Source of the DNA: Sulfurospirillum sp001602955
GTDB taxonomy: Bacteria; Campylobacterota; Campylobacteria; Campylobacterales; Sulfurospirillaceae
Assembly: GCA_001602955.1 (NCBI GenBank)
Contig: LVAC01000011.1
Location: 1 to 64,000 of the forward strand
Direction: 5' to 3'
DNA: 64,000 nucleotides
Positions 24,118 through 32,604 of the stretch are shown piece by piece. Position 1 is the stretch's first letter. Each line of letters begins with the position of its first letter. The position numbers and the translations under genes were made by a program. Below the pieces are notes generated by a model. It was given only the letters and a program-made list of their open reading frames with translations, had not been told where the DNA came from and searched no databases.

Positions 24118-24587
24118 TGAACATTCAAAAAAACCGCGTGGTTACGCTCAGCTATCAGCTCTTTGACGCAAGTGATCGTCAACCTTTGGATACGGGCGAC
24201 GAACCGTTGGTTTACCTCCACGGAGGATACGGCGATCTGTTTGAAAAAGTCGAACACGCTTTGGAAAACAAAGAGATCGGCGATGAAGTCACGCTCGTTT
24301 TAAGCGCAAAAGAGTCGTTCGGCGAATACGACGAAAACTTGGTTGTGACGCAACCGCGAAGCGATTTTGACGAACACGTCCATGTCGGAGAACAGTTTGA
24401 AGAGATCGTTGAAGATGAAATCGGCGACGACGAATCCGTCTTATACCTCGTCAGCGAAGTCACGAAAGAGCATGTCATCTTAGACGGTAACCACCCTTTT
24501 GCGGGCAAAGAGATTCTCTTCCACGCGATCGTCGCCGACGTACGCGAAGCAAGCAAAGAAGAGATCAAAGAGCAATACGCACGCTAA
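24117..24587 (+). CDS. FKBP-type peptidyl-prolyl isomerase, SlyD-like
   Basis: A 156-residue protein with a split FKBP domain: VVTLSYQLFDA and the DLFEKVEHALENKEIGDE segment enclose the active site, and the inserted IF (insert-in-flap) chaperone domain lies about residues 70-130, as in SlyD. The C-terminal His-rich metal tail of E. coli SlyD is missing, so a direct nickel-donor role for the nearby hydrogenase is not supported. The start overlaps the aminotransferase stop by four bases. A strong hairpin terminator follows. Confidence 0.87.
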   Translation: MNIQKNRVVTLSYQLFDASDRQPLDTGDEPLVYLHGGYGDLFEKVEHALENKEIGDEVTLVLSAKESFGEYDENLVVTQPRSDFDEHVHVGEQFEEIVEDEIGDDESVLYLVSEVTKEHVILDGNHPFAGKEILFHAIVADVREASKEEIKEQYAR

Positions 24588-24621
24588 CCCTTCTTTGAGT
24601 TCTTGAAAAATCAACGCTAAT

Positions 24622-24659
24622 AGTCTACATGTAAGGAATTTCTTCCTTACATGTAGACT
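24622..24659. terminator. Bidirectional terminator with 17-bp arms
   Basis: A perfect inverted repeat: 17-bp arms at 24622-24638 and 24643-24659 with a TTTC loop. Each arm contains TACATGTAAGGAA, the over-represented motif. It separates the convergent SlyD-like and lactate-oxidase genes. Confidence 0.85.
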
Positions 24660-24666
24660 TCACACT

Positions 24667-26793
24667 TTATTTAAACTTATCGACCATGAGTTCGGCGGGA
24701 TGAATCGCTTTGACTTTCGAGCCTGATTTATCCAAACCGCCTCGTATCTGAATCAAACAGCCCGGACACTCGGCGGTCACGAACTCCGCACCCGTCGCTT
24801 CGATGTTTTCAAGCTTACGTTTGAGCATTTTCATTGAAATCTCGGGTTGTTTGAGGGTGTACGAACCGCCCATACCGCAACACGTATCGCATTCATTCAT
24901 CTCTTTGATGTCATACCCTGCCGCACTCAGTGCTTCACGAGGCTCTTTGAAAACACCTACGTGACGTTTGGCGTGGCACGAGTCATGATAGGTTAAGGTA
25001 TGAAGTTCCATGCCCTCTTTAGGCGTTAAGCGTTTTTCTTTGATGAGCTTATCGACCAATTCGGTGAACATGTAGGTTTTTGATGCGACTTTTTCGGCTT
25101 GCGGGATGAGTGCTTCTCGGTGTTGTTCTTTAAGAATTTTAATCCACTCTTTTTTCAAAGCGGTCGTACAACTCGCACAACTGACCACGACGTAGTCGGG
25201 ATTTCCCTCTAAAAGAGGCAAGATATTGCGCTCCGCCGCATCGGCCGCCATATCAAACGACCCGCTTCCCCAATGCGGAATACCGCAACACGATTGCGCT
25301 TCGGGGAACAACACTTCAATGCCCGCTTTGTTCAAAATCTTCACAATCGCCACGCCCGCATCGGGGTAAACGAAATCCAACGCACAGCCCGCGTAAAATG
25401 CCGCTTTTTGCTCGCATTTAGGTTGTCGGATGCTCGTAAAAAGATCGCGAAACGGAACCGGTGCGACGGAAGGCAAACTTCGATACTCCGAAAGACCTGA
25501 GAGAAACATCGGAAGATGGCGTATAAAGCCCTCTTTCACAAACGGTTTTTGCACCACAGAAGCGGCGCGCAACATCGTATGGAAAACCTTGCGGTTGTTG
25601 ATGACTTGAAGCGCGCTTTTGTAGATAAACGGCAAACCCTCTTTTTTTGCGGCACGACGGCGAATTTCTAAGATGAGCCCCGGAATGTCGATCTTTGCGG
25701 CACAAATCTCTTTACATTTGTCGCAACCGATGCAAAGTGCTTGAATGTCTTCAGCCGATTTGAGTTCGTTAAACCACGCCGTTAAGATCGTACCGATACC
25801 ACCGGTATAGATGTCGCCAAAGACATGACCCGTGACCAAACGATACACGGGGCAGACGTTCAAACAAGCGGCACAGCGAATGCACTGAAGTGCTTCTTTA
25901 AATTTGGGGTCTTCTGCCATAGCCGTTCGGTTGTTGTCCATTAAGACGATATGCACCTCTTTCATCGTCCCATCATCGTTAAGCGTTGGAGCGGAAATGA
26001 ATGAAGCGTAACTGGTGAGAAGCTGACTGGTTGCATTGCGCGGAAGCGCGGCTAAAATAGGTGCGGCGTCGGTGTAGTTGGGAACCAGTTTTTCAAGACC
26101 GACCAATGCGACGTGAATTTTGGGAAGTGTCGTGACAAGGCGGGCATTGCCCTCGTTGGTGCAGATGACGATAGAGCCCGTCTCGGCAATGGCGATATTT
26201 GCTCCTGAGATGCCCATATCGGCTTCAAAAAACTTCTCACGAATCGCTTTACGTGCGACTTTGACGAGTTTTTGAATGTCACTGTCCAACGGTTGTTTGG
26301 TCTCAGCGGCAAAAAGGTCGGAAATTTCCTCTTTCGTTAAGTGAAGGGCAGGCATAACCATATGCGAGGGCGTTTGATGTGCAAGCTGACAGATCCACTC
26401 GCCCAAATCGGTTTCGTCCGATTGAATGCCAAATTCATCAAGGAAATGGTTGAGATGAATCTCTTCCGTTGCCATCGACTTAGACTTAACGATCTTTTTG
26501 ACCCCTTTTTCTTGGCACAGATTGGCGATGTACTCGCGCGCTTCATCGGGACTTTTAGCGATGAAGACTTTCATGCCGCTTTTTTCCGCATTTTTCTTAA
26601 ACGTTTGGGCAAGCTCATCCAAATGCCCCGCCGCTTCACCTTTAATATCGGCGATTTTCGAACGCAATGCTTCAAAGTCAACGCCTTCAAACGCTTTGGC
26701 TCGGGTTGCCGGATAATTCCACCGGTCTAAAATACCGGCTAAGTTTTGATTTTCAAGTGCCTTATGAATCGATGCTGACATACCCTCTTTCAT
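24667..26793 (-). CDS. Fused LutB-LutA type lactate-utilisation iron-sulfur protein
   Basis: A 708-residue soluble protein that joins two subunits of the LutABC (LldEFG) L-lactate dehydrogenase. Residues about 1-400 are LutB-like: a LUD domain, then two [4Fe-4S] motifs CIRCAACLNVCP and CIGCDKCKEICAAKID. Residues about 440-708 are LutA-like, with two CCG domains (QSCCGIPHWG and DTCCGMGGSY) and associated Cys (YAGCALDF, CASCTT, YHDSCH, CPGC). Such fusions spare a separate LutA. It overlaps lutC by four bases. No lactate permease is adjacent. Electrons presumably go to the menaquinone pool. Confidence 0.9.
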   Translation of the reverse strand: MKEGMSASIHKALENQNLAGILDRWNYPATRAKAFEGVDFEALRSKIADIKGEAAGHLDELAQTFKKNAEKSGMKVFIAKSPDEAREYIANLCQEKGVKKIVKSKSMATEEIHLNHFLDEFGIQSDETDLGEWICQLAHQTPSHMVMPALHLTKEEISDLFAAETKQPLDSDIQKLVKVARKAIREKFFEADMGISGANIAIAETGSIVICTNEGNARLVTTLPKIHVALVGLEKLVPNYTDAAPILAALPRNATSQLLTSYASFISAPTLNDDGTMKEVHIVLMDNNRTAMAEDPKFKEALQCIRCAACLNVCPVYRLVTGHVFGDIYTGGIGTILTAWFNELKSAEDIQALCIGCDKCKEICAAKIDIPGLILEIRRRAAKKEGLPFIYKSALQVINNRKVFHTMLRAASVVQKPFVKEGFIRHLPMFLSGLSEYRSLPSVAPVPFRDLFTSIRQPKCEQKAAFYAGCALDFVYPDAGVAIVKILNKAGIEVLFPEAQSCCGIPHWGSGSFDMAADAAERNILPLLEGNPDYVVVSCASCTTALKKEWIKILKEQHREALIPQAEKVASKTYMFTELVDKLIKEKRLTPKEGMELHTLTYHDSCHAKRHVGVFKEPREALSAAGYDIKEMNECDTCCGMGGSYTLKQPEISMKMLKRKLENIEATGAEFVTAECPGCLIQIRGGLDKSGSKVKAIHPAELMVDKFK

Positions 26794-27353
26794 GATGCTA
26801 CTCCTTCTAACGCTAAATCATCCACACACACAATCACCAATCGCTCAGGACCATGCACCCCGATAGCAAGCACGCGCTCAATGTCTGCGGTTTTACTCGC
26901 ACCCGTAATCAGCGTGATGTATTTGTCCTCTTTGGGGTGCATTTTGCTCATCAATGCCGGAATATCCGCAATGATTTTTGACGTCGGCAAAATCGCTACG
27001 TGAATCCACGCCAGTGCCGAAGCAAGGCGTTGCGTCACGTCGGTCGAGTCTTGCGCCATACTGCCCGTCTCCGCAAGCCCCCATTTCAGTTGGGTAATGC
27101 CCACTTTTGCCCCTTTTGCCAATTCCCGCGTCACGTCAAAATGAAGTCCCGGAAATTTCTGAGCCATCGCTTCATTGTCAAACGCTTCTAAAATAGGACT
27201 CTGCGCCCATACGGCGTACGAACCCGCTTCATCCTTAACGCCCTCTTGCGCCATAAACGCCTCGATAAACCCCAATGCCTCTGAGGTTGTCGCAAAACGC
27301 TTCACTTCGGTATTGCCCGACGCCTCCGCTTTTGCTTTAAAACTTTCAAACAT
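26790..27353 (-). CDS. lutC: LUD-domain lactate-utilisation protein (LutC-like)
   Basis: Third subunit of the Lut-type lactate oxidase, about 187 residues. The LUD domain shows KWGLAETGSM, HVAILPTSKIIADIPALM and the closing ASKTADIERVLAIGVHGPERL, in which the last motif is the family signature. The start is placed at 27353, with GGAGAGGC eight bases upstream, instead of an in-frame codon 12 residues earlier without such a site. It is first in the lutC-lutBA operon; the next gene starts inside its stop codon (ATGA). Confidence 0.88.
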   Translation of the reverse strand: MFESFKAKAEASGNTEVKRFATTSEALGFIEAFMAQEGVKDEAGSYAVWAQSPILEAFDNEAMAQKFPGLHFDVTRELAKGAKVGITQLKWGLAETGSMAQDSTDVTQRLASALAWIHVAILPTSKIIADIPALMSKMHPKEDKYITLITGASKTADIERVLAIGVHGPERLVIVCVDDLALEGVAS

Positions 27354-27573
27354 AGATGCCTCTCCTTTTTCGTAAACTCTTTTTGACATGTAAGAAATTT
27401 CTTAATAAAATATAAATTATTATATTTAATCTAAACACTAAATATTGTAGCTCACGCGAATGACGAATGTATGAGAATTTGAGAAGTATGAAAAAGAGCT
27501 AAGAAGAGATTTACTTTCTGATACATACACGAAGATAACTGCGCTAAAAGAGAGGTTTAGTTTCAAAGTATGT

Positions 27574-27579
27574 TATAAT
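27574..27579 (+). promoter_or_regulatory. -10 promoter element of the mntA-hepT operon
   Basis: TATAAT preceded by TGT (extended -10), 28 bases upstream of the mntA ATG, which is itself preceded by AAAGGA. Confidence 0.5.
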
Positions 27580-27607
27580 TTTTCAAACTATTAAGAAAGG
27601 ATAAACG

Positions 27608-27886
27608 ATGGGATACCAAGAAGTCTTAAACACTTTAGAACAACTCAAAGCTAAACACAATATCCCAGAACTTTACCTTTTTGGTTCTTTTACTAAGCAT
27701 CAAGAAAATGAAAACAGCGACATTGACATCGCCGTCAAACTAGAAAAAGCCGATGCATTTTTACTGGTACGCATCATGCAAGAAGCCAAAGAAAAACTTC
27801 ATCGAAACGTTGACATCGTGCAACTAAGGGAACGCATGAACCCTTTGCTAAAAAAAATCATTCTTGAAGAGGGTGTGCGTGTCTAA
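27608..27886 (+). CDS. mntA: MNT-type nucleotidyltransferase antitoxin
   Basis: A 92-residue minimal nucleotidyltransferase with the exact GSx10DxD active site: Gly-Ser in YLFGSFTKH followed ten residues later by DID. In the MntA/HepT toxin-antitoxin family MntA transfers AMP to a Tyr of HepT and so inactivates it. The downstream HepT-like frame overlaps by eight bases. Base composition here and in the next two genes is visibly more A+T-rich than in neighbours, suggesting acquisition by transfer. Confidence 0.88.
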   Translation: MGYQEVLNTLEQLKAKHNIPELYLFGSFTKHQENENSDIDIAVKLEKADAFLLVRIMQEAKEKLHRNVDIVQLRERMNPLLKKIILEEGVRV

Positions 27887-28246
27887 CCAAGAACTTGTAG
27901 AAAACATTCTTGAACAGATGATTATCTCTTGCGAAAGAGTAGAAAACGTTTTTCAACCATTCACTCTATCAATGACTTTTTAGACACTGAAGAAGGTATT
28001 GAAAAACTCGATGGCATTTGTATGCAAATTATCGCACTCGGCGAAAGCGTCAAAAACCTCGACAAAATCACTCACAAAAAACTTCTCTCTCACTACCCTC
28101 AAATTGTTTGGAGCGAAGTAGCAGGTATGCGTGACATCATCAGCCATCACTATTTTGATCTAAACGCTGAAATTGTTTTTGAAGTGTGCCAAAATCATAT
28201 TACAGAACTTAAAGAGACGCTTCAAATGATTCAAAAGGAACTTTGA
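27879..28246 (+). pseudogene. hepT: HepT-like HEPN toxin, interrupted by a one-base frameshift
   Basis: The gene should begin at GTG 27879 (MSNQELVENILEQM in frame with it), overlapping mntA by eight bases. That frame ends at a TAG soon after a T5 run at 27949-27953. The rest of the protein, starting ...HSINDFLDTEEGIEKLDG, continues in the next frame to 28246. One extra T in the run restores a HepT of about 123 residues. The RNase motif RX4HXY (RDIISHHY) is intact in the downstream part. Could be inactivation, slippage-based switching or a sequencing error. Confidence 0.8.
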
Positions 28247-28809
28247 TGGAGAGCGAAACCTTATCAAACAATTTACCCCAAGAAAAAATACTACCTTCAG
28301 ATTTTGACCAAACACATAAAAGAAATATCCCAACAGGAATAACATCTCTAGTATTTTTTACACTATTTTGCATGTTAACACTTCTCTATCACATTACTCT
28401 TTATATATTTAATATGACGGTTATAATAGCTTTTCGCATACCCATACCGCCTATTGAAGATGAGTCTGGAGTAAAAATTAACGGACTTGCACTCATCCTT
28501 GGTATAGAATTTTTTGGTCTGCTTCTTAATTTTTACTTTACACGGCACATGACCAAAAGCATCTTAAATAAATGGTACAACAAAATACCGATGCTCCAAG
28601 ACAAAAAACTGTTTGTACCGACTTCCATACTTTTTATGACACTATTTCCTATTATAAGCATTATATGGATTATATGGATTATTGCGTACGTGAAAAATTC
28701 AACTTTAGCTTTATTTTTTAGGAGTATAAACGGATATGTTATCCTTCTTTTCCTCATTGGGTTATCGTTTTATTTATCGTACAAGATTATTAAAAAACTT
28801 CAAAATTAA
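28246..28809 (+). CDS. Hypothetical membrane protein
   Basis: A 187-residue protein not recognised. Four hydrophobic segments are evident, near residues 33-60, 78-100, 122-148 and 160-182, with a charged N-terminal 30 residues. The ATG overlaps the HepT stop (TGATG), so it is likely co-translated with the toxin-antitoxin pair. It is A+T-rich like them. It may be an accessory of the element or unrelated cargo. Confidence 0.65.
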   Translation: MESETLSNNLPQEKILPSDFDQTHKRNIPTGITSLVFFTLFCMLTLLYHITLYIFNMTVIIAFRIPIPPIEDESGVKINGLALILGIEFFGLLLNFYFTRHMTKSILNKWYNKIPMLQDKKLFVPTSILFMTLFPIISIIWIIWIIAYVKNSTLALFFRSINGYVILLFLIGLSFYLSYKIIKKLQN

Positions 28810-28868
28810 ACATTCTAAAAATAAACTAATATCTTTACATGTAAAAGCGTTTCACATCTAAACTCCGC

Positions 28869-28874
28869 TATAAT
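28869..28874 (+). promoter_or_regulatory. -10 promoter element directly upstream of the MFS gene
   Basis: TATAAT ends six bases before the ATG at 28881, so transcription would start at or very near the start codon, which suggests a leaderless mRNA. No ribosome-binding site precedes the ATG. Confidence 0.45.
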
Positions 28875-28880
28875 CTCTTT

Positions 28881-30116
28881 ATGAATATCAACACCTTTCG
28901 GGCTTTTCAAAGTCGTAATTATCGGCTCTTTTTTGCGGGTCAATCGATCTCTTTGATGGGGACGTGGATGCAACGAACGGCCGTTTATTGGGTTGTTTAC
29001 ATGCAAACGCATTCCGCGTTTATGTTGGGCTTGAGCGTCTTTGCGACGCAGTTTCCTTCTTTCGTCTTTTCGCTGATCGGGGGAATCGTCGCCGATCGTT
29101 ACGATCGTTATAAAGTGCTCTTGTTCACGCAAATTCTTTCAATGATGCAAGCGATCATCTTAACGCTGGTCGTGGCGTTCACGCATTATAGCGTCACGGA
29201 AATTTTACTTTTGAGCACTTTTTTAGGCGTGATTAACGCTTTCGATCTTCCGGCGCGCCAATCGCTTGTGTACTTGCTCGTTGCGAAAAACGAGGATTTA
29301 GGCAATGCCATCGCGCTCAATTCTTCCATGGTCAATTTGGCAAGGCTCGTAGGTCCCGCACTCTCCGGTTTGGTTTTGGAGAGTTTAGGGGCAAGCCTTT
29401 GTTTTATGCTCAACGCATTGAGTTTTATGGCGGTTATCGCTTCCTTGTCGATGATGAAACTTCCCTCGTATGTACCGCCGGTTACGGAGCAAAAATTGCT
29501 CGGCGACTTGCAAGAGGGGCTACGTTACGTTCGGACTTCGCCTTATTTGTTCAAGCTGATCGTTTTGTTGGCACTCATAAGCTTTTGCGTGTTACCCTAC
29601 GCGACGCTTTTACCGATCGTCGCAAAAGAAGTTTTAAACGGTAATGCGTTGACGTACGGTTATCTCATTAGTTGCGTCGGCATCGGCGCACTCTTTGGAG
29701 CCGCACGGCTGGCTTCGTTGTCGAGCATCCTTTATCACCAAAAAATTTTATACCTTGCGACGCTCTTGCTCGGCGGCAGCATCGTTGCACTCTCCTTTTG
29801 TACCGTCGATTTGCCCGCTTTTGTATTTGCCGCACTCTCCGGACTCGGTATGATGCTGCATACGACGATCGTCAATACCTTGCTACAAACCCTCTCCGAC
29901 GTTCGTATGCGCGGACGCGTGATGAGTTATTACGCGATGGCACTTTTCGGTATGCAACCGATCGGAGCGTTGCTGATCGGTACGATTTCGCATCGTATCG
30001 GCGTGGAACCTACGCTTTTGATTCAAGGGCTCCTTGCCTTGTGCCTTGCTCTTGCGTTTCGCTCTTTTTTATGGAAAAACGTACCCGAACAAGCCGCAGA
30101 CGCTAAAACGCTTTAA
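28881..30116 (+). CDS. Major facilitator superfamily transporter (DHA3/EntS-like)
   Basis: A 411-residue inner-membrane protein with about 12 helices. FRAFQSRNYRLFFAGQSIS at the N-terminus and GGIVADRYDRYKVLL after helix 2 are typical of the EntS/DHA3 group, which exports drugs or siderophores. Residues LPARQSLVYLLV and LARLVGPALSGLVL are also conserved in this group. Substrate unknown. It may be translated from a leaderless message. No siderophore genes lie nearby. Confidence 0.87.
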   Translation: MNINTFRAFQSRNYRLFFAGQSISLMGTWMQRTAVYWVVYMQTHSAFMLGLSVFATQFPSFVFSLIGGIVADRYDRYKVLLFTQILSMMQAIILTLVVAFTHYSVTEILLLSTFLGVINAFDLPARQSLVYLLVAKNEDLGNAIALNSSMVNLARLVGPALSGLVLESLGASLCFMLNALSFMAVIASLSMMKLPSYVPPVTEQKLLGDLQEGLRYVRTSPYLFKLIVLLALISFCVLPYATLLPIVAKEVLNGNALTYGYLISCVGIGALFGAARLASLSSILYHQKILYLATLLLGGSIVALSFCTVDLPAFVFAALSGLGMMLHTTIVNTLLQTLSDVRMRGRVMSYYAMALFGMQPIGALLIGTISHRIGVEPTLLIQGLLALCLALAFRSFLWKNVPEQAADAKTL

Positions 30117-30173
30117 TGCCTAAACTAAGCTATAATAAACGTTAGAGCATTCTTAAACCAAAGGTATCACATC

Positions 30174-30950
30174 ATGAAAAACGGTAGCGAAGAAAAGCGT
30201 ATCGTCGTCCTTATCGACGCGGACAATGCACAACAAAGTAAATTGGAATTGATCTTAGCAGAACTTTCGACGCATGGACGCATTATCGTCAAACGGGCAT
30301 ACGGCGACTGGTCGAGCGGTTACCTTAAAAATTGGAAAGAGCGGCTTAACGAGCTGGCGATTCAGCCGATTCAGCAGTTTGCCTATACGACGGGCAAAAA
30401 TTCGACCGATGCTTCGATGATCATTGATGCGATGGATTTGCTCTACACGCAAAAATTCGATGCGTTTGCACTGGTTTCGAGCGATAGCGACTTTACCAAG
30501 TTGGCTTCACGCCTCAAAGAGTCGGAGATTTACGTTTTTGGATTCGGCGAGCATAAAACGCCGCTTTCCTTTCGCAATGCCTGCGATGATTTTATCTTTA
30601 CCGAAAACCTCAGTATCGAACCCGAACCGTTAGAAGAGCTTCCCGAAGCCAAACCGGCACCCAAAGCCGACGACGACGCACTCAAAGAGTTGATCAAGCT
30701 TTTGCATATCGGTTGGGAGAAGACGCAAGACGAAGAAGGGTGGGCAAGTATTTCGGCAGCCGGTGCGTACATCAAACGCCAATCGCCCGATTTTGATCCG
30801 CGCACCTACGGGTCGAGTAAATTAACCTCGCTTCTTGCCAAGCTAAGCGAGCATTTTGAGATGAAACGCTATCCGGGAAAAGGAACGACGACCATCGTCG
30901 ATTATCGACCGATGGTCAAAAAATCCCCCGCCCGTAAACGACGACGCTAA
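30174..30950 (+). CDS. NYN-domain ribonuclease with C-terminal OST-HTH/LOTUS domain
   Basis: A 258-residue protein of the LabA/DUF88 group. The N-terminal NYN (PIN-like) domain, residues about 8-145, keeps its acidic metal site: LIDADNAQ, STDASMIIDAMDL and LVSSDSDFTKLA. The region 150-170 is a Pro/Glu-rich linker, followed by an OST-HTH domain (about 170-245) that binds RNA. The C-terminus is a basic tail (PARKRRR). A role in RNA cleavage or processing is expected. A TATAAT lies at 30131-30136. Confidence 0.9.
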   Translation: MKNGSEEKRIVVLIDADNAQQSKLELILAELSTHGRIIVKRAYGDWSSGYLKNWKERLNELAIQPIQQFAYTTGKNSTDASMIIDAMDLLYTQKFDAFALVSSDSDFTKLASRLKESEIYVFGFGEHKTPLSFRNACDDFIFTENLSIEPEPLEELPEAKPAPKADDDALKELIKLLHIGWEKTQDEEGWASISAAGAYIKRQSPDFDPRTYGSSKLTSLLAKLSEHFEMKRYPGKGTTTIVDYRPMVKKSPARKRRR

Positions 30951-30951
30951 A

Positions 30952-31515
30952 TTAGGATTTCATCTCCAAACCCAAGCTCGGCGCGATAGCGCGCATTGCC
31001 GATATGACGTCGACGATCAGTTCGTCGATACTTACATGTAACATGTCGGCTCCTTTTTGGATCACCTCCCTACTCGCACCCGCGGCAAAGCCTTTGTCTT
31101 TAAACTTCTTTTTCGCCGAGGAAAGTTCCAAGTCCATCACGGACTTGCTCGGTCGTACCAGTGCGCACGCGGTAATGAGTCCCGTGAGTTCATCGACCGC
31201 GTACAAAGTTTTTTCCATATGCGAGAGCGGTTCGACGTCGGTACAGATTCCCCATCCGTGCGACATCATCGCGCGAACGACCTCTTCGGGATAACCGTTT
31301 TCACGAAGAATTTCGGCACCTTTACGGCAATGTTCATCGGGATAGCGTTCGTAATCGACGTCGTGCAACAATCCAACGATTCCCCAAAGCTCCTTATTTT
31401 CCCCCGATTTCTCGGCAAAATACCGCATCGTACCCTCGACGGCAAGTCCGTGCGTCACGAGGGCATTCGAGTTATAACGTTTGAGTAGCGCAAGCGCATC
31501 TTCGCGTGTAGGCAT
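30952..31515 (-). CDS. HD-domain phosphohydrolase
   Basis: A 187-residue soluble protein of the HDIG type. Metal ligands appear in order: LVTHGLAVE (His), LLHDVDYE (His-Asp), MMSHGWG (His) and AVDELTGL (Asp). This pattern is typical of small HD hydrolases of unknown substrate, often annotated as HDIG domain protein. It is convergent with the NYN gene, with one base between their stops. A short possible reading frame precedes it by nine bases. Confidence 0.85.
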   Translation of the reverse strand: MPTREDALALLKRYNSNALVTHGLAVEGTMRYFAEKSGENKELWGIVGLLHDVDYERYPDEHCRKGAEILRENGYPEEVVRAMMSHGWGICTDVEPLSHMEKTLYAVDELTGLITACALVRPSKSVMDLELSSAKKKFKDKGFAAGASREVIQKGADMLHVSIDELIVDVISAMRAIAPSLGLEMKS

Positions 31516-31524
31516 AGGTTTCCT

Positions 31525-31653
31525 TTACGATTGGAATGGACTTTTTTCATGAGCTTCATAATACAAAGCTTTAGTACCGGATTTCATCGGTAAAAAGGCA
31601 TCGTGGAACAGGCTTAGGCAAAAAGTCTCACTAAAGAGCTTATTGTAACACAT
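31525..31653 (-). CDS. Possible 42-residue small protein upstream of the HD hydrolase
   Basis: An open frame on the minus strand from ATG 31651-31653 to TAA 31525-31527, ending with MKSGTKALYYEAHEKSPFQS. The last 20 codons look like ordinary coding sequence; an internal ATG begins there. It ends nine bases before the HD gene, which would suit an operon. No similarity recognised and no convincing ribosome-binding site, so support is weak. Confidence 0.25.
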   Translation of the reverse strand: MCYNKLFSETFCLSLFHDAFLPMKSGTKALYYEAHEKSPFQS

Positions 31654-31732
31654 TCGTCACGACAAAGAAGTTTTTTTGTGCTAGAATACGCTACTTAAAA
31701 AAAGCTTTTATTTTTCAGTTAGATTAAAAATG

Positions 31733-31738
31733 TATAAT
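31733..31738 (+). promoter_or_regulatory. -10 promoter element of the hydrogenase operon
   Basis: TGTATAAT (extended -10) lies 33 bases before the TTG start of the hydrogenase small subunit. The AT-rich sequence upstream has no clear -35. Confidence 0.5.
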
Positions 31739-31771
31739 TTACATTCAAAAACGCTTTAAAGAGAGAATAGT

Positions 31772-32182
31772 TTGAATCCGATTAACGTATATCGCATCAA
31801 CACGGGCTCGTGTAACGGTTGCGACGTCGAGCTTTTAGCCAGCGTTCTGGTGCCGAAATTCGGCTTTGATACTTTAGGCTGTACGTACACGAACGATCCC
31901 GAAGCAGCCGACGTCGTGATCGTGACGGGTTCGATTACCGCACGCTCCAAACCCTTTTTAGAATCCACCCTCAAACGTCTTCCCAAACGTAAAATCGTCG
32001 TTGCAATGGGCATATGCCCAATCAGTTGCGGCGTTTTTCGGGATAGCTACTCGATCGAAGGGCCTTTGGATCGCTTCGTCGAAGTCGACGTCAATATTGC
32101 AGGGTGTCCGCCGAGTCCGCAAAGTATCGTTGAGGGTTTGGTGCTCGCCTGTCGACTCTACCGCGACAAGGAGGGAGCATGA
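31772..32182 (+). CDS. Group 4 [NiFe]-hydrogenase small subunit (CooL/EchC-like)
   Basis: A 136-residue NuoB-like protein that carries the proximal [4Fe-4S] cluster next to the NiFe site. Four ligands are visible: SCNGCD (two Cys, residues 14 and 17), GICPISC near residue 80 and IAGCPPSP near 110. There is no Tat signal, so it stays in the cytoplasm. It is the first gene of the operon and starts with TTG behind GAGAG. The next gene begins inside its stop codon. Length and order match CooL of the CO-linked hydrogenase of Rhodospirillum. Confidence 0.9.
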   Translation: MNPINVYRINTGSCNGCDVELLASVLVPKFGFDTLGCTYTNDPEAADVVIVTGSITARSKPFLESTLKRLPKRKIVVAMGICPISCGVFRDSYSIEGPLDRFVEVDVNIAGCPPSPQSIVEGLVLACRLYRDKEGA

Positions 32183-32604
32183 GCGCGTATAAAGGCAAAC
32201 TCTCTTACGATCAAACGCAGTGTATCGTCTGTCAAACCTGTGCTTTCGTCTGTCCCGCCGGAGCGATCGACATTACATGTAAGGCACTTAAACAAAGTTA
32301 CGAATTCATCATTTGGCACAATTCGTGTACGTTATGCGGCAATTGTACCTACTTTTGTCCGACCGGAGCGATCGCGCTGAGCGACGTACGCGCCGAAGCT
32401 TTACCGCAAAGTCAAAAATACACGGCGATCACTTCGGCGACTTTGGCGTTTGATCGTTGCCCGAAATGTTCCGAACCGATGATTACAACACCCGATTCGC
32501 TCCTTAACAAAGGATTTTCAAAACAAGACGATGCTCTTCGATCGCTCTTTAACCTCTGTCCGAAATGCCGACGCGAATCTACTTTTACAAAGCGAGTTCT
32601 TTAA
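32179..32604 (+). CDS. Hydrogenase 2[4Fe-4S] ferredoxin subunit (CooX/EchF-like)
   Basis: A 141-residue electron-transfer subunit. Two complete ferredoxin motifs are present, CIVCQTCAFVCP and CTLCGNCTYFCP, followed by two CPKC pairs (near residues 94 and 127) that look like a zinc-ribbon or rubredoxin-like addition not found in simple CooX. It links the small subunit to a soluble electron carrier. AAGGAGGGAGC precedes the ATG, which overlaps the previous stop. Confidence 0.88.
   Translation: MSAYKGKLSYDQTQCIVCQTCAFVCPAGAIDITCKALKQSYEFIIWHNSCTLCGNCTYFCPTGAIALSDVRAEALPQSQKYTAITSATLAFDRCPKCSEPMITTPDSLLNKGFSKQDDALRSLFNLCPKCRRESTFTKRVL

Noticed and set aside
27474..27596. 39-codon open stretch upstream of mntA
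   Set aside because: No start codon or ribosome-binding site, and it overlaps the mntA promoter; at most an eroded remnant.
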